Assembly: GCF_000801315.1 (NCBI RefSeq)
Contig: NZ_CP010054.1
Location: forward strand, 1,302,001 to 1,366,000
Direction: 5' to 3'
Origin: Hymenobacter sp. DG25B
Lineage (GTDB): Bacteria > Bacteroidota > Bacteroidia > Cytophagales > Hymenobacteraceae
DNA length: 64,000 nucleotides
This document shows, piece after piece, positions 46,496-54,526 of the stretch (the stretch's first letter is position 1; each line of letters starts with the position of its first letter). The notes under the pieces are model-generated. The model was not told the DNA's origin. It searched no databases and worked only from the letters and a program-made list of their open reading frames with translations. The translations under genes and the position numbers were made by a program.

Positions 46496-47506
46496 TTACT
46501 TGATATACTTAATTAAAGAATTAGTTATAAATTTAACTTTTTGAAAAAAAGTTAGTGAATTATATTTTGATAGAGTGCTTTTTTTATAAATCGACCAATT
46601 TCGAGCAAAAGGTAACGGATAATTATAGCAAAACTCAAACCAACGTTGGCTTATTCCTCGCTTGAGAGCCTGTGGATGAAAAATGGGGAATACGGAATTG
46701 TGAAATATAATACTAATTAGCCACTGTTCCACGTCAGAATGTGTGAGGTTGTTCAGTGGTTTGTTTAGCATAGAAACTAAGTTAAAGATATATAATGCTT
46801 TGTTATCTGCTGGAAAGTTCCAAGATTTTAAAAAAGCACTACGTACGTCATCCGATACAGATGAACGTTCACTGAGTATAGATAATTTTTGCTTTTCCTC
46901 TGGAACCCTATATTTGATAAGACTGTCTTGGATATTATGCAACTTAATTTCTTTTATATAGCGGACAAAGAAATCATAGTCTTCAGTCTGGCGTAGGGAG
47001 ACGTCATAATACATGCCTTCCTCTCTAAAAAGGGAGCTGCGCATCATTACGGATGGGTTGCCCGTAGGTAGAGTGAATAAAGTGAGAACCTGTGTGTCTT
47101 CTGGATGTTCTGGATACCGGTTGCAAAAAGTGCTTGCTCCAAAATTTTGCATCCAACTCCCCACAATATTGATTTCTGGATGACTGTCCAAAAAATTAAC
47201 TTGTAAGGACAGCCTGTCTGGACGGCATATGTCGTCTCCATCCATTTTTGCTATATATTTCCCCTGAACGTGTTGCAAGCCAACCATGTCGCTCCCAGCA
47301 CGTCCTAAATTCTTCTTATTTATAATTAATTTTATTCTGTTGTCAATAATGGATTTAATGATATCTACAGTGTTATCAGTAGATAAATCATCGATGACGA
47401 TAATCTCAAAATCAGAAAAGGACTGATTTAACAGGCTTTTAATAGTATCATGGATAAAGGGAGATACATTATAAACAGGAAGTAAAACGGAAACTTTTGG
47501 TGTCAT
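46496..47506 (-). CDS. GT2-family glycosyltransferase
   Basis: 336 residues. GT-A fold: KVSVLLPVYNVSPFI at the N-terminus, then IIVIDDLSTDNTVDI, the DxD-type metal site AKMDGDDICRPDR (~94) and the acceptor motif QTEDYDFFVRY. Inverting family GT2. The C-terminal ~100 residues are poorly conserved. Much lower GC than the genes at 38-45 kb. It lies 17 bases downstream of the ABC flippase-like gene. Confidence 0.88.
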   Translation of the reverse strand: MTPKVSVLLPVYNVSPFIHDTIKSLLNQSFSDFEIIVIDDLSTDNTVDIIKSIIDNRIKLIINKKNLGRAGSDMVGLQHVQGKYIAKMDGDDICRPDRLSLQVNFLDSHPEINIVGSWMQNFGASTFCNRYPEHPEDTQVLTLFTLPTGNPSVMMRSSLFREEGMYYDVSLRQTEDYDFFVRYIKEIKLHNIQDSLIKYRVPEEKQKLSILSERSSVSDDVRSAFLKSWNFPADNKALYIFNLVSMLNKPLNNLTHSDVEQWLISIIFHNSVFPIFHPQALKRGISQRWFEFCYNYPLPFARNWSIYKKSTLSKYNSLTFFQKVKFITNSLIKYIK

Positions 47507-47523
47507 GTTTCTGATAAAAAAGA

Positions 47524-49305
47524 TTAATTAAATAATTTCTCTTGTATCAAAGTATCATAATCATATTTGGCTACAACATGACCATTGCTCAACTCTATTA
47601 TATAGTTGCAGTCACGGAGGGTTGTCAGGCGGTGTGCTACAATCAAAATGGTAATATTAGTATTGGCAAGATTGTGGATTGCCTCATTTACTTCTTTTTC
47701 AGTGTCATTATCAAGGGCACTTGTTGCCTCATCCATAATCAATATTTCAGAGCGCTTATAAAGTGCTCTGGCAATACCTATTCGTTGGCGCTGCCCTCCT
47801 GATAATTTCGAGCCCCTCTCCCCAATAAGCGTATCAACTCCATCAGGTAGGGATTTTACAAAGTCTGCTAAGGATGCTTTAGTTATGGCATCATTCAACC
47901 TTTCTTCATCCACTTCTTGCTCAAATAGAGTGATATTTTCTTTAATAGAGGATTCCATTAAAAAGGTGTCCTGTTTAACATAGCCTATGATTTTATGCCA
48001 GGAGACAATATGCTGGGGTGTTAGAACTTGGTCATCAACTCTTATATTTCCTGATTTTTCATTATAAAAGCGAAGTAGGATATTCATTAGCGTTGTTTTT
48101 CCTGATCCAGACGTGCCAATAAATCCTACGATTTCCCCCTTTTTTATGGTTAAATTAATATTATCAACAACTTTAGAGTCAGTCCCTGGGAAAGAGAAGG
48201 TAAGGCCTTCCAATGAAATTTGATTTTCGAAATAAAGCGGTAACTGCTTCTTTGGGATAGAAGCATCGTATTCATGGCCACGGTACAGTTGTAAATCTTC
48301 AATCGTAGTCTGGTATTGCTTTATTGTGACTAATGAAGTTAATATCCGGTTAATAGAAGGCATCAATCTATATGCTGCACCAGCAAATAAACCTAATAAG
48401 GTCATAGATGATTGAGGAGATTTCGATATAAAAACAGAATAAGAAAATATAGTGATTAGTCCTAAAATAGCTACCATTTCAATTATTTTGAGCGGTAACA
48501 GAGAATAAACATATGATTCAGCTTCCAGTTTGTGTATTTTATCTTGATTTGAGAGTAAATCATCTCTAAGCTGCTCTTGCTTATGAGCTAACTTTAATTC
48601 TATAAAGCCATTAAACATATTATTCAATAATCCAATAGTTATAGGCCTACTTGTGTTTGTCTGAGAGCCTATATGTTGTGCTCTTTTGCGGAGCATTGTA
48701 TATGTTAACCATGCAGTTGGGCCCATTACTGCTATCATAGTTATAAATAAGGTGGGGTTGTATATCATAATGCCCGTAATGATAATTATAGTAATCATTA
48801 TTTCTGATAGTAAGGCTAATAGAGGCCTCATGATGCTGTTTACAAAGTAGTATGTTGTCTGTAAAGTGCTATAAAAAAACTTTGCAGAGCCTAAATTGTT
48901 AAAATATAGAAGTGGTAAATTAATGTATTTATTTAGTTGACTTCTAACTACAGACATGCCGACATTGGAAGTAAAGCGAGCTTGTAGATATAAAACCCAT
49001 GTTGAAAATATATTTTTTATTATAAAAAAAGCCAACAATGACAAGATCATGAATAAAATAAATGATTTTTCACTAGAAAAATTTAAAGCATGAAAGACAT
49101 AATTAGTTACTTTGTTTTTAAAAACCCCTTGTGGTTCCGCTGAAACCAATAATACAGGAATTAGTGCAGCAAGACTGAATGCATCAAGTAAAGAAGATAT
49201 GAATAATAAAATAAATAAGGCTATAGCTATAGTTTTTTGTCTTGGGCTTAAATAAAAAAGTATGCTGCTAAATGAATTTTTTATAACCCCGGATCCTATT
49301 TTCAT
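47524..49305 (-). CDS. ABC exporter, flippase-like
   Basis: 593 residues with six hydrophobic segments in the first ~330 residues. The ATPase half has Walker A GTSGSGKTTL, signature LSGGQRQRIG and Walker B ILIMDEATSALD, then the switch His in VAHRLTTL. The build (one fused chain) and the position next to GT2, GT25 and a polytopic membrane protein suggest a PglK-like exporter that flips lipid-linked glycan across the inner membrane. That role is inferred from context only. First gene of the minus-strand glycan operon; AT-rich. Confidence 0.88.
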   Translation of the reverse strand: MKIGSGVIKNSFSSILFYLSPRQKTIAIALFILLFISSLLDAFSLAALIPVLLVSAEPQGVFKNKVTNYVFHALNFSSEKSFILFMILSLLAFFIIKNIFSTWVLYLQARFTSNVGMSVVRSQLNKYINLPLLYFNNLGSAKFFYSTLQTTYYFVNSIMRPLLALLSEIMITIIIITGIMIYNPTLFITMIAVMGPTAWLTYTMLRKRAQHIGSQTNTSRPITIGLLNNMFNGFIELKLAHKQEQLRDDLLSNQDKIHKLEAESYVYSLLPLKIIEMVAILGLITIFSYSVFISKSPQSSMTLLGLFAGAAYRLMPSINRILTSLVTIKQYQTTIEDLQLYRGHEYDASIPKKQLPLYFENQISLEGLTFSFPGTDSKVVDNINLTIKKGEIVGFIGTSGSGKTTLMNILLRFYNEKSGNIRVDDQVLTPQHIVSWHKIIGYVKQDTFLMESSIKENITLFEQEVDEERLNDAITKASLADFVKSLPDGVDTLIGERGSKLSGGQRQRIGIARALYKRSEILIMDEATSALDNDTEKEVNEAIHNLANTNITILIVAHRLTTLRDCNYIIELSNGHVVAKYDYDTLIQEKLFN

Positions 49306-49385
49306 CTTTCTCCTTCTTTAAAAATTTATATTATAAGTTATTTTTTGAATCTAAAATGTCAAAAATAACTTATAAATTTATAGCG

Positions 49386-49393
49386 CAAAGATA
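49386..49393 (-). promoter_or_regulatory. Candidate -7 element for the flippase/GT2/GT25 operon
   Basis: TATCTTTG on the minus strand, ~80 bases before the ABC gene. No clear -33 TTG. Confidence 0.4.
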
Positions 49394-49799
49394 CAAAGTA
49401 AAGTTTATTAACGGCTGAAGTCCCTCAAAGAATCTGCATCATGGTAAAGTATAAGAACCAGAACCCTGCTGTATCTTAAAATTTTGTGATAGGTGCAATA
49501 TAAAAGGCAGAGTTTCCTTTTGCCCAAAGCATTTTTGACCTGCGCCAAGTGGTTGTAGGCGCTTTCATTACAGAAACCTACTGAGATATGGGAACCAATA
49601 AGGCCCGCATTTCAACGAAAGAACATATGGTGAACTGGTTAAGTCGGAGCTATATCGTCTTGAGCAGTTGAAGGGAACCAGCCACACAAACTTTATCCTA
49701 TAGGCTATTATGGACTCGTGTGCTAAATTGGGGGATGGGACAGCCTGTAGTAATCTATAATAGTTAGCCAGTTTTTGGTGGCTGTCTTAGTTAATGCTA

Positions 49800-50690
49800 T
49801 GACCCCAAATCGCGCCTGTCGCCGCTTCACTGCTGAGTTCAATGCAGAGGTGGCATGGCCGCCATGACGGAGCGGTACCCACTGGCCAAACGGGCCTTCT
49901 TCTATCGGTTTATCCGTCGTGCTAATAAGTTGCTGCAAGCTGCACTTGCGCCAGCAAGCGGCGCAGGTCTTCATCGAAGCGGTGGCCGTGCTGTGCTCCT
50001 AAGGTAGAACTGCTTTACGCGGCTTTCGAGTGGCTGTAAATGGAAAATCAGCTGTTAAAAAACACTGTCGCTATGCCCTTGGCTCAGCTACACGCCCTAG
50101 TGAAAGCTGGTAGCGAAACCTTCGTACAGGCTCGTTGCTAGGCTCCAGGGCTGGCCCGTAGCAGCTACTAATACCAACCGCGAGGCGAACATGCGCTGAA
50201 CCTAGAGCCTATGGGCGGCCGGCTGGACGAGGGATTAACGCACCATAATTTTAAGGGCTTGCTCGGCCTGCGCCACCATCTGCGCCAGCAGGGCTGCGCC
50301 ACCTCGTGCAGCTCATGGGTCAAGAGCGTATCTATTCCAAACCACGCCTGAGTGTGCCCGTTCAAGGCATTACGCGCTAGCCTGTCTACTGTGCGAGTGG
50401 GTACTGACAGCGCCCAATGAGGTCTATAGCACAGACATCACCTATGTGCTGATGGCCCGTGGCTTCATCTACCTGGTGCAGTGCTCAACTAGCATTCGTG
50501 CTTCGTGCTAAGTTGGGCGTTGAGCAACACGCTCGACGTAGGCTTTTGACTGAGTGCCTGACACGGGGCTTTGCAATAGCAACCGGTACCCAACATGTTC
50601 GACTCGAACCAAGGCAGCCGCGACAGCGCCGCGTACTGATGCCAATTCAGAGAATAAGCTTGCATTCGGAGGCTTATTGTATGACATGCA
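49800..50690 (+). mobile_element. Degenerate IS3-family insertion sequence
   Basis: Plus-strand fragments in several frames match both IS3 reading frames. The OrfA start reads MTPNRACRRFTAEFNAEVA and its end LYAAFEWL-stop-MENQLLKN. OrfB has LGLARSSYYYQP, then LMGQERIYSKPRLSVPVQG, the catalytic-type APNEVYSTDITYV with ARGFIYLV, then LSWALSNTLDVGF and NMFDSNQGS, corresponding to the second catalytic acid region. Many stops and frame shifts show it is dead. No terminal inverted repeats or target duplication were identified, so the ends are approximate. Confidence 0.8.
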
Positions 50691-50784
50691 ACAGCAACTA
50701 TCCCGTTTTCGAATCTCCTATAGAGTCAAATAAAGCTATGGAGGAAGCGTTAGATAAACGGTAGCTGAGTATTGTTATATTATT

Positions 50785-52089
50785 CTAATTTTTTTTTAGA
50801 ATTCCTCTGGATTTATATTGCATGATGTATAATGCGCTTAGATAAAAAGGCATTAAAGGAATTTTATACCTTACCAAGGTGCCAAAGTTTCCACTGGTAG
50901 TACCAACGCCAATGGAAAAAATAATTGAAAATAAAAAGCAAAATAAAATAACTGGTTCGCTAATTATTAATCTAAATCCTTTTAAAAGACCCGTTTTGTA
51001 AAATAAATTTATGGTTAAAAATAAAAATAGTAAAGCCTCTAAAGAAGATAAAAACATTACAGGATTCCTTGCTTCAAAAATAAAGGGTCGAAATAAAGAT
51101 ATGAAAACAGCTTGGGGTGATACTTTTAGAATAGATCCCAAAGATCCATCCAGTGTTCCTATATCATAAGCGGAGCCACTTGATACATAAGTGCTAAGAT
51201 AATCTTTTGTTATTTTTGTTCTTTGTCCGATTTTGTCTACATCGAATCTTTCATCGCCAGCAGTAATATTAATTGCAATTAGGTACGCTGCAATTGCACC
51301 CGCAATGATGAAAAGCGGTTTTAAAGCAATTCTAAGTGCAGTAGACTTGATTCTTTTATTGTTTTCTATGAAAATCCAAAATAATGCCGCAGGAGCAAAA
51401 GAAAGTAAAATATATAATTTAGTGGACATTAAAACGTATATTCCTATAGCGCCAAATAATGAGGAGCTTATTAATCTGTTTTTTCTAATAAATAAATGAC
51501 TAATGGAATAGAATATCCATCCTAGTGCACCAATACATAATGAATCTTTCATTAAGCCTGAGCCCCAGAAGAATACAGAGGGTAAAAAGAAAACCGGTAG
51601 AGAGAATTTATTGTATATTCCTGGATATAAATTGGAAAATGTAATATACATTGCCCACATGCCAGTGAAGCTTATAATAGCGAAAAAGAGAGCTATAACA
51701 GTGTAGGTGTTAAAGCATAGCAGTGAAAAAAAACTTGCTACCTGAATTACAAAATATTCAGTTGATGAATCATACCAGTATAGTCTATTTGTATAGATCG
51801 AAATATCGGCTGATGAACTATGTGTTAATAGCTTAATTCCTATTTCGTAAGATTTGTTGAAGGCCTCATGAATTATCTTTACATGCCTGAAGTAGTTGAA
51901 AGTGTCACCTCCTCCATAATAAAACTGATAGATAACACCCAGTCCAATAGCTCCAATGAATTTTACAGTCAGTGCCGGAATAAAATACTTCTTGGTATAA
52001 ATATTCGTAAACCGAGGGCGCACCGCATAAGCAATAGCATAGAATATCCCTAAATAAATAGGTGTTAAAAAAAGATCCTTTAATTCCAT
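50785..52089 (-). CDS. Polytopic membrane protein, Wzy/EpsG-like
   Basis: 434 residues with about ten hydrophobic segments (for instance AIGLGVIYQFYY, YFVIQVASFFSLLCF, LFIIAGAIAAYLIAI). A periplasmic-type loop carries GDERFDVDKIGQRTKITKDY, and the N-terminal region has GGGDTFNYFRHVKIIHEA. Topology and position in a glycan locus suggest an oligosaccharide polymerase or lipid-glycan enzyme, but no diagnostic motif allows a firm call. AT-rich. Begins 6 bases after the stop of the TPR protein gene upstream, so the two are probably co-transcribed. Confidence 0.7.
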   Translation of the reverse strand: MELKDLFLTPIYLGIFYAIAYAVRPRFTNIYTKKYFIPALTVKFIGAIGLGVIYQFYYGGGDTFNYFRHVKIIHEAFNKSYEIGIKLLTHSSSADISIYTNRLYWYDSSTEYFVIQVASFFSLLCFNTYTVIALFFAIISFTGMWAMYITFSNLYPGIYNKFSLPVFFLPSVFFWGSGLMKDSLCIGALGWIFYSISHLFIRKNRLISSSLFGAIGIYVLMSTKLYILLSFAPAALFWIFIENNKRIKSTALRIALKPLFIIAGAIAAYLIAINITAGDERFDVDKIGQRTKITKDYLSTYVSSGSAYDIGTLDGSLGSILKVSPQAVFISLFRPFIFEARNPVMFLSSLEALLFLFLTINLFYKTGLLKGFRLIISEPVILFCFLFSIIFSIGVGTTSGNFGTLVRYKIPLMPFYLSALYIMQYKSRGILKKN

Positions 52090-52095
52090 ACTGCC

Positions 52096-53343
52096 CTACT
52101 TCTTATGCTTCTTAAGATACTCCTTTGCTTCCCGATATTGCTCCGATTTATGCTCGGACTTCTCCTTTACAATATCATAATATCGTTTAGCAGCCGGCGT
52201 ATCCTTTTCCTTAACAGCCATACGGGCTAGGTTAAGGTTTGCATAGAGGTAGAAGCCACCATCCGTATCCCCGGTGCTCTCAGCAAATACAATGCAGCGC
52301 TGGTAATAGTCCTTTGCTTTAGCCAAGTCCTTATACTTGTTCTGCATCATCCAGCCCAGGAAATAGGTGGCATATCTGCCGCTAATTCCTTCGTAGCCGG
52401 GCATTCCCCGGTTGATTTTGTCGAGTATTTCTCGGCTTACCCGCTCACACTCCCGGAATTCCCCTTCGTTATAGCACAGCAGTGCGTAGAAACGCTGGAA
52501 ATAGCCATTGTCGGGGTAAGTGGAGGCCAGGTAGCGCGCCACGGGCATTGCCGTGGCAGGGTTGTTTTCCTCATTGTTGAGGATACGCATCAGGAAGAAC
52601 CTGGCCTCGGTGCCGGTGTAAAAGCCATTCTCCGAAACATTGCGCAGTTGTTGCAGTCCTAGCTGCTGATTTCCTTTGGGGAACAGCAGCAGCACCGGCT
52701 TTAAGATGGGGTAGTGGTCCGGAATCCAGACGGAGTAATAATTGAATAAAGCCTGCCCAAACAGAAACTCCGGGCTCAGGCCATTTGCCTCATTACTAAT
52801 TTCAACATACTTCAACGCCCGCTTGGCGCTGATGGTAGCCTTGGGCCAGTTTCCTCTTTCAGCGTGTAACCGACCACTAAACCCGTAGGCTGCAGCTAAG
52901 AAAAAACAAGCTTCGTAGTTCTTGTTGTCCTGTTCATATAGCTTCTCGCCGTACACCACGGCCGTATCCATATAAGCGAAGAAGAGTTTGTCGTACTGCT
53001 TGGTCTGCACATTAGTCGGCACAATTTTCCACCATGTGCTCAGACCCAGCAGGAAATAGGGCATGGGGTGTTTGGGATAGCGCCGCCGCAGGGAGCGGAA
53101 TTGCTTCTCAGCCCGGTCAAACTTGAAGTTGTAGAGGTTCTCTACTGCGCCATCCAGTTCCAGCTGAATATCCCGGTCGAGGAGGAGCCATCCTTTCGTA
53201 TCCACGGCTCCCGGTGCTATGTCTACGTTCGCCAACTCAATATTGCGGATAGTATCAGTTGAGCGAGCTGTATCGGGCTGCTGTGCCTGACTCCAGAACG
53301 GAAGCAGGCAAAGGATAGACAGGATAAAACGCAGTTTAAGCAT
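52096..53343 (-). CDS. TPR-like exported protein
   Basis: 415 residues from the ATG at 53343, chosen for its signal peptide MLKLRFILSILCLLPFWSQAQ. The body is helical with TPR-style repeats (NYEACFFLAAAYGFSGRLHAERGNW, ARYLASTYPDNGYFQRFYALLCYNEGEF, LAKAKDYYQRCIVFAEST) and a basic Lys-rich C-terminus. Exported or periplasmic; the partner is unknown. First of a two-gene unit with the polytopic membrane protein. Its GC content is normal, unlike its neighbour. Confidence 0.75.
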   Translation of the reverse strand: MLKLRFILSILCLLPFWSQAQQPDTARSTDTIRNIELANVDIAPGAVDTKGWLLLDRDIQLELDGAVENLYNFKFDRAEKQFRSLRRRYPKHPMPYFLLGLSTWWKIVPTNVQTKQYDKLFFAYMDTAVVYGEKLYEQDNKNYEACFFLAAAYGFSGRLHAERGNWPKATISAKRALKYVEISNEANGLSPEFLFGQALFNYYSVWIPDHYPILKPVLLLFPKGNQQLGLQQLRNVSENGFYTGTEARFFLMRILNNEENNPATAMPVARYLASTYPDNGYFQRFYALLCYNEGEFRECERVSREILDKINRGMPGYEGISGRYATYFLGWMMQNKYKDLAKAKDYYQRCIVFAESTGDTDGGFYLYANLNLARMAVKEKDTPAAKRYYDIVKEKSEHKSEQYREAKEYLKKHKK

Positions 53344-53430
53344 GGTAACGAGCCTGGGATACGACCAAAAATCGGCGCACCTTATGTTAGACAGAGCTGC
53401 GGTGAAAAGACGAAAGTAGGGCAATTAAAC

Positions 53431-53438
53431 TAGATTTG
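53431..53438 (+). promoter_or_regulatory. Candidate -7 element for the M42-like peptidase gene
   Basis: TAGATTTG, 19 bases before the ATG at 53457. Its overlap with a TTG at 53436 argues against that TTG as a start. Confidence 0.45.
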
Positions 53439-53456
53439 GACAAAGTAGATATTCGT

Positions 53457-54371
53457 ATGCACCTGTTAAACACCTTATGCCGGATTCCGGCGCCATCCGG
53501 AAACGAGGCGGCTTTGTCGCAGTTTCTGCAAAACTACATAAACCAGCACAAAGGCACTTGGAGGGTGCAACCGGAAGTGGTGGTGGGAGAAGAATTTCAA
53601 GATTGTATTATTTTGATTTTTGGTAAGCCCCGCACTGCCGTTTTTGCCCACATCGATTCTATTGGCTTCACTGTGCGTTATGGCCGGGAATTGGTCCGTA
53701 TTGGTGGGCCAGTAGCCGAGGATGGATACCAACTCGTAGGCCAGGACCGGCACGGTGCAATTTCCTGTACGCTTTCCATTGAGGAAGAAACGGGCGCACT
53801 GAGTTATGAGTTCACCCGGGAGATTGAGCGAGGCACGGAACTAACCTTTCAGTGCGACTTCCGGGAAACGGAAACCAGCGTACAGAGCTGCTACCTCGAT
53901 AACCGATTAGGGGTATGGAATGCTTTGCGGCTAGCGGAAACGCTGGCGGATGGCATTATCGTGTTCAGCTGCTGGGAGGAGCATGGGGGAGGCTCCGTGG
54001 CGTATTTAGCCAACTATATTTATGCGCGTTTTGGGGTGCGTCAGGCGCTTATCTCGGATATCACCTGGGTAACGGAAGGCGTGCAGCCCGGCAAAGGAGT
54101 CGTTATTTCCCTGCGTGATTCCCTGATACCTCGTCGTTCCTACGTAAACCGCATTCGGGAAATTGCCCGCAAGGCCGGCATTGCGCACCAGCTGGAGGTG
54201 GAGGGCAGTGGGGGTTCCGATGCCAAAGAGCTGCAGCACGGTGCCCAACCTTGGGACTGGTGCTTTGTAGGCGCCCCGGAAGATAATGTGCACACCCCGC
54301 ATGAAATAGTGGATAAGCGGGATATTGAGAGTATGCTGGCTTTGTATCAGGTACTGATGCGGGAGTTGTAG
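53457..54371 (+). CDS. M42/M20-like metallo-aminopeptidase
   Basis: 304 residues from the ATG at 53457; a TTG seven codons earlier is open but overlaps a promoter-like element. IPAPSGNEAALSQFL is the usual opening. Metal ligands are in VFAHIDSIGF, CYLDNRLGVWNAL, CWEEHGGGSVAYL, ALISDITW and NVHTPHEIVD. The dinuclear zinc peptidase family removes N-terminal residues from peptides in the cytoplasm. Exact substrate unknown. Divergent from the TPR gene with ~110 bases between. Confidence 0.85.
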   Translation: MHLLNTLCRIPAPSGNEAALSQFLQNYINQHKGTWRVQPEVVVGEEFQDCIILIFGKPRTAVFAHIDSIGFTVRYGRELVRIGGPVAEDGYQLVGQDRHGAISCTLSIEEETGALSYEFTREIERGTELTFQCDFRETETSVQSCYLDNRLGVWNALRLAETLADGIIVFSCWEEHGGGSVAYLANYIYARFGVRQALISDITWVTEGVQPGKGVVISLRDSLIPRRSYVNRIREIARKAGIAHQLEVEGSGGSDAKELQHGAQPWDWCFVGAPEDNVHTPHEIVDKRDIESMLALYQVLMREL

Positions 54372-54427
54372 AAAGTGTAGACCGAGGACAGTATCAAATC
54401 AAAAAGTCCTCTGGATAAACTCCTTAC

Positions 54428-54481
54428 AAAGGGCTGATAAAATTGAGGTTTAGCGAATAACCTCTATTTTACCAGCCCTTT
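54428..54481 (+). terminator. Hairpin terminator
   Basis: 23-base arms (AAAGGGCTGATAAAATTGAGG...) with two mismatches, an 8-base loop and a T-containing right arm, after the peptidase gene. Confidence 0.75.
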
Positions 54482-54526
54482 GTCTGTTCTCATCCAACCT
54501 AACACCAACTCTCTTACCACCGCTTT

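Larger units (their letters stand above)
49306..50784. other. Gene-poor, AT-rich stretch with IS relic
   Basis: About 1.5 kb without an intact gene. 49306-49780 has no credible coding content apart from an unassigned short patch (HFNERTYGELVKSELYR at about 49600-49690). 49800-50690 is the decayed IS3-family element listed separately. The rest, next to 50785, shows nothing recognisable. Confidence 0.6.

Noticed and set aside
49600..49690. Possible second transposase fragment (HFNERTYGELVKSELYR)
   Set aside because: Too short and not assignable to an IS family by eye.
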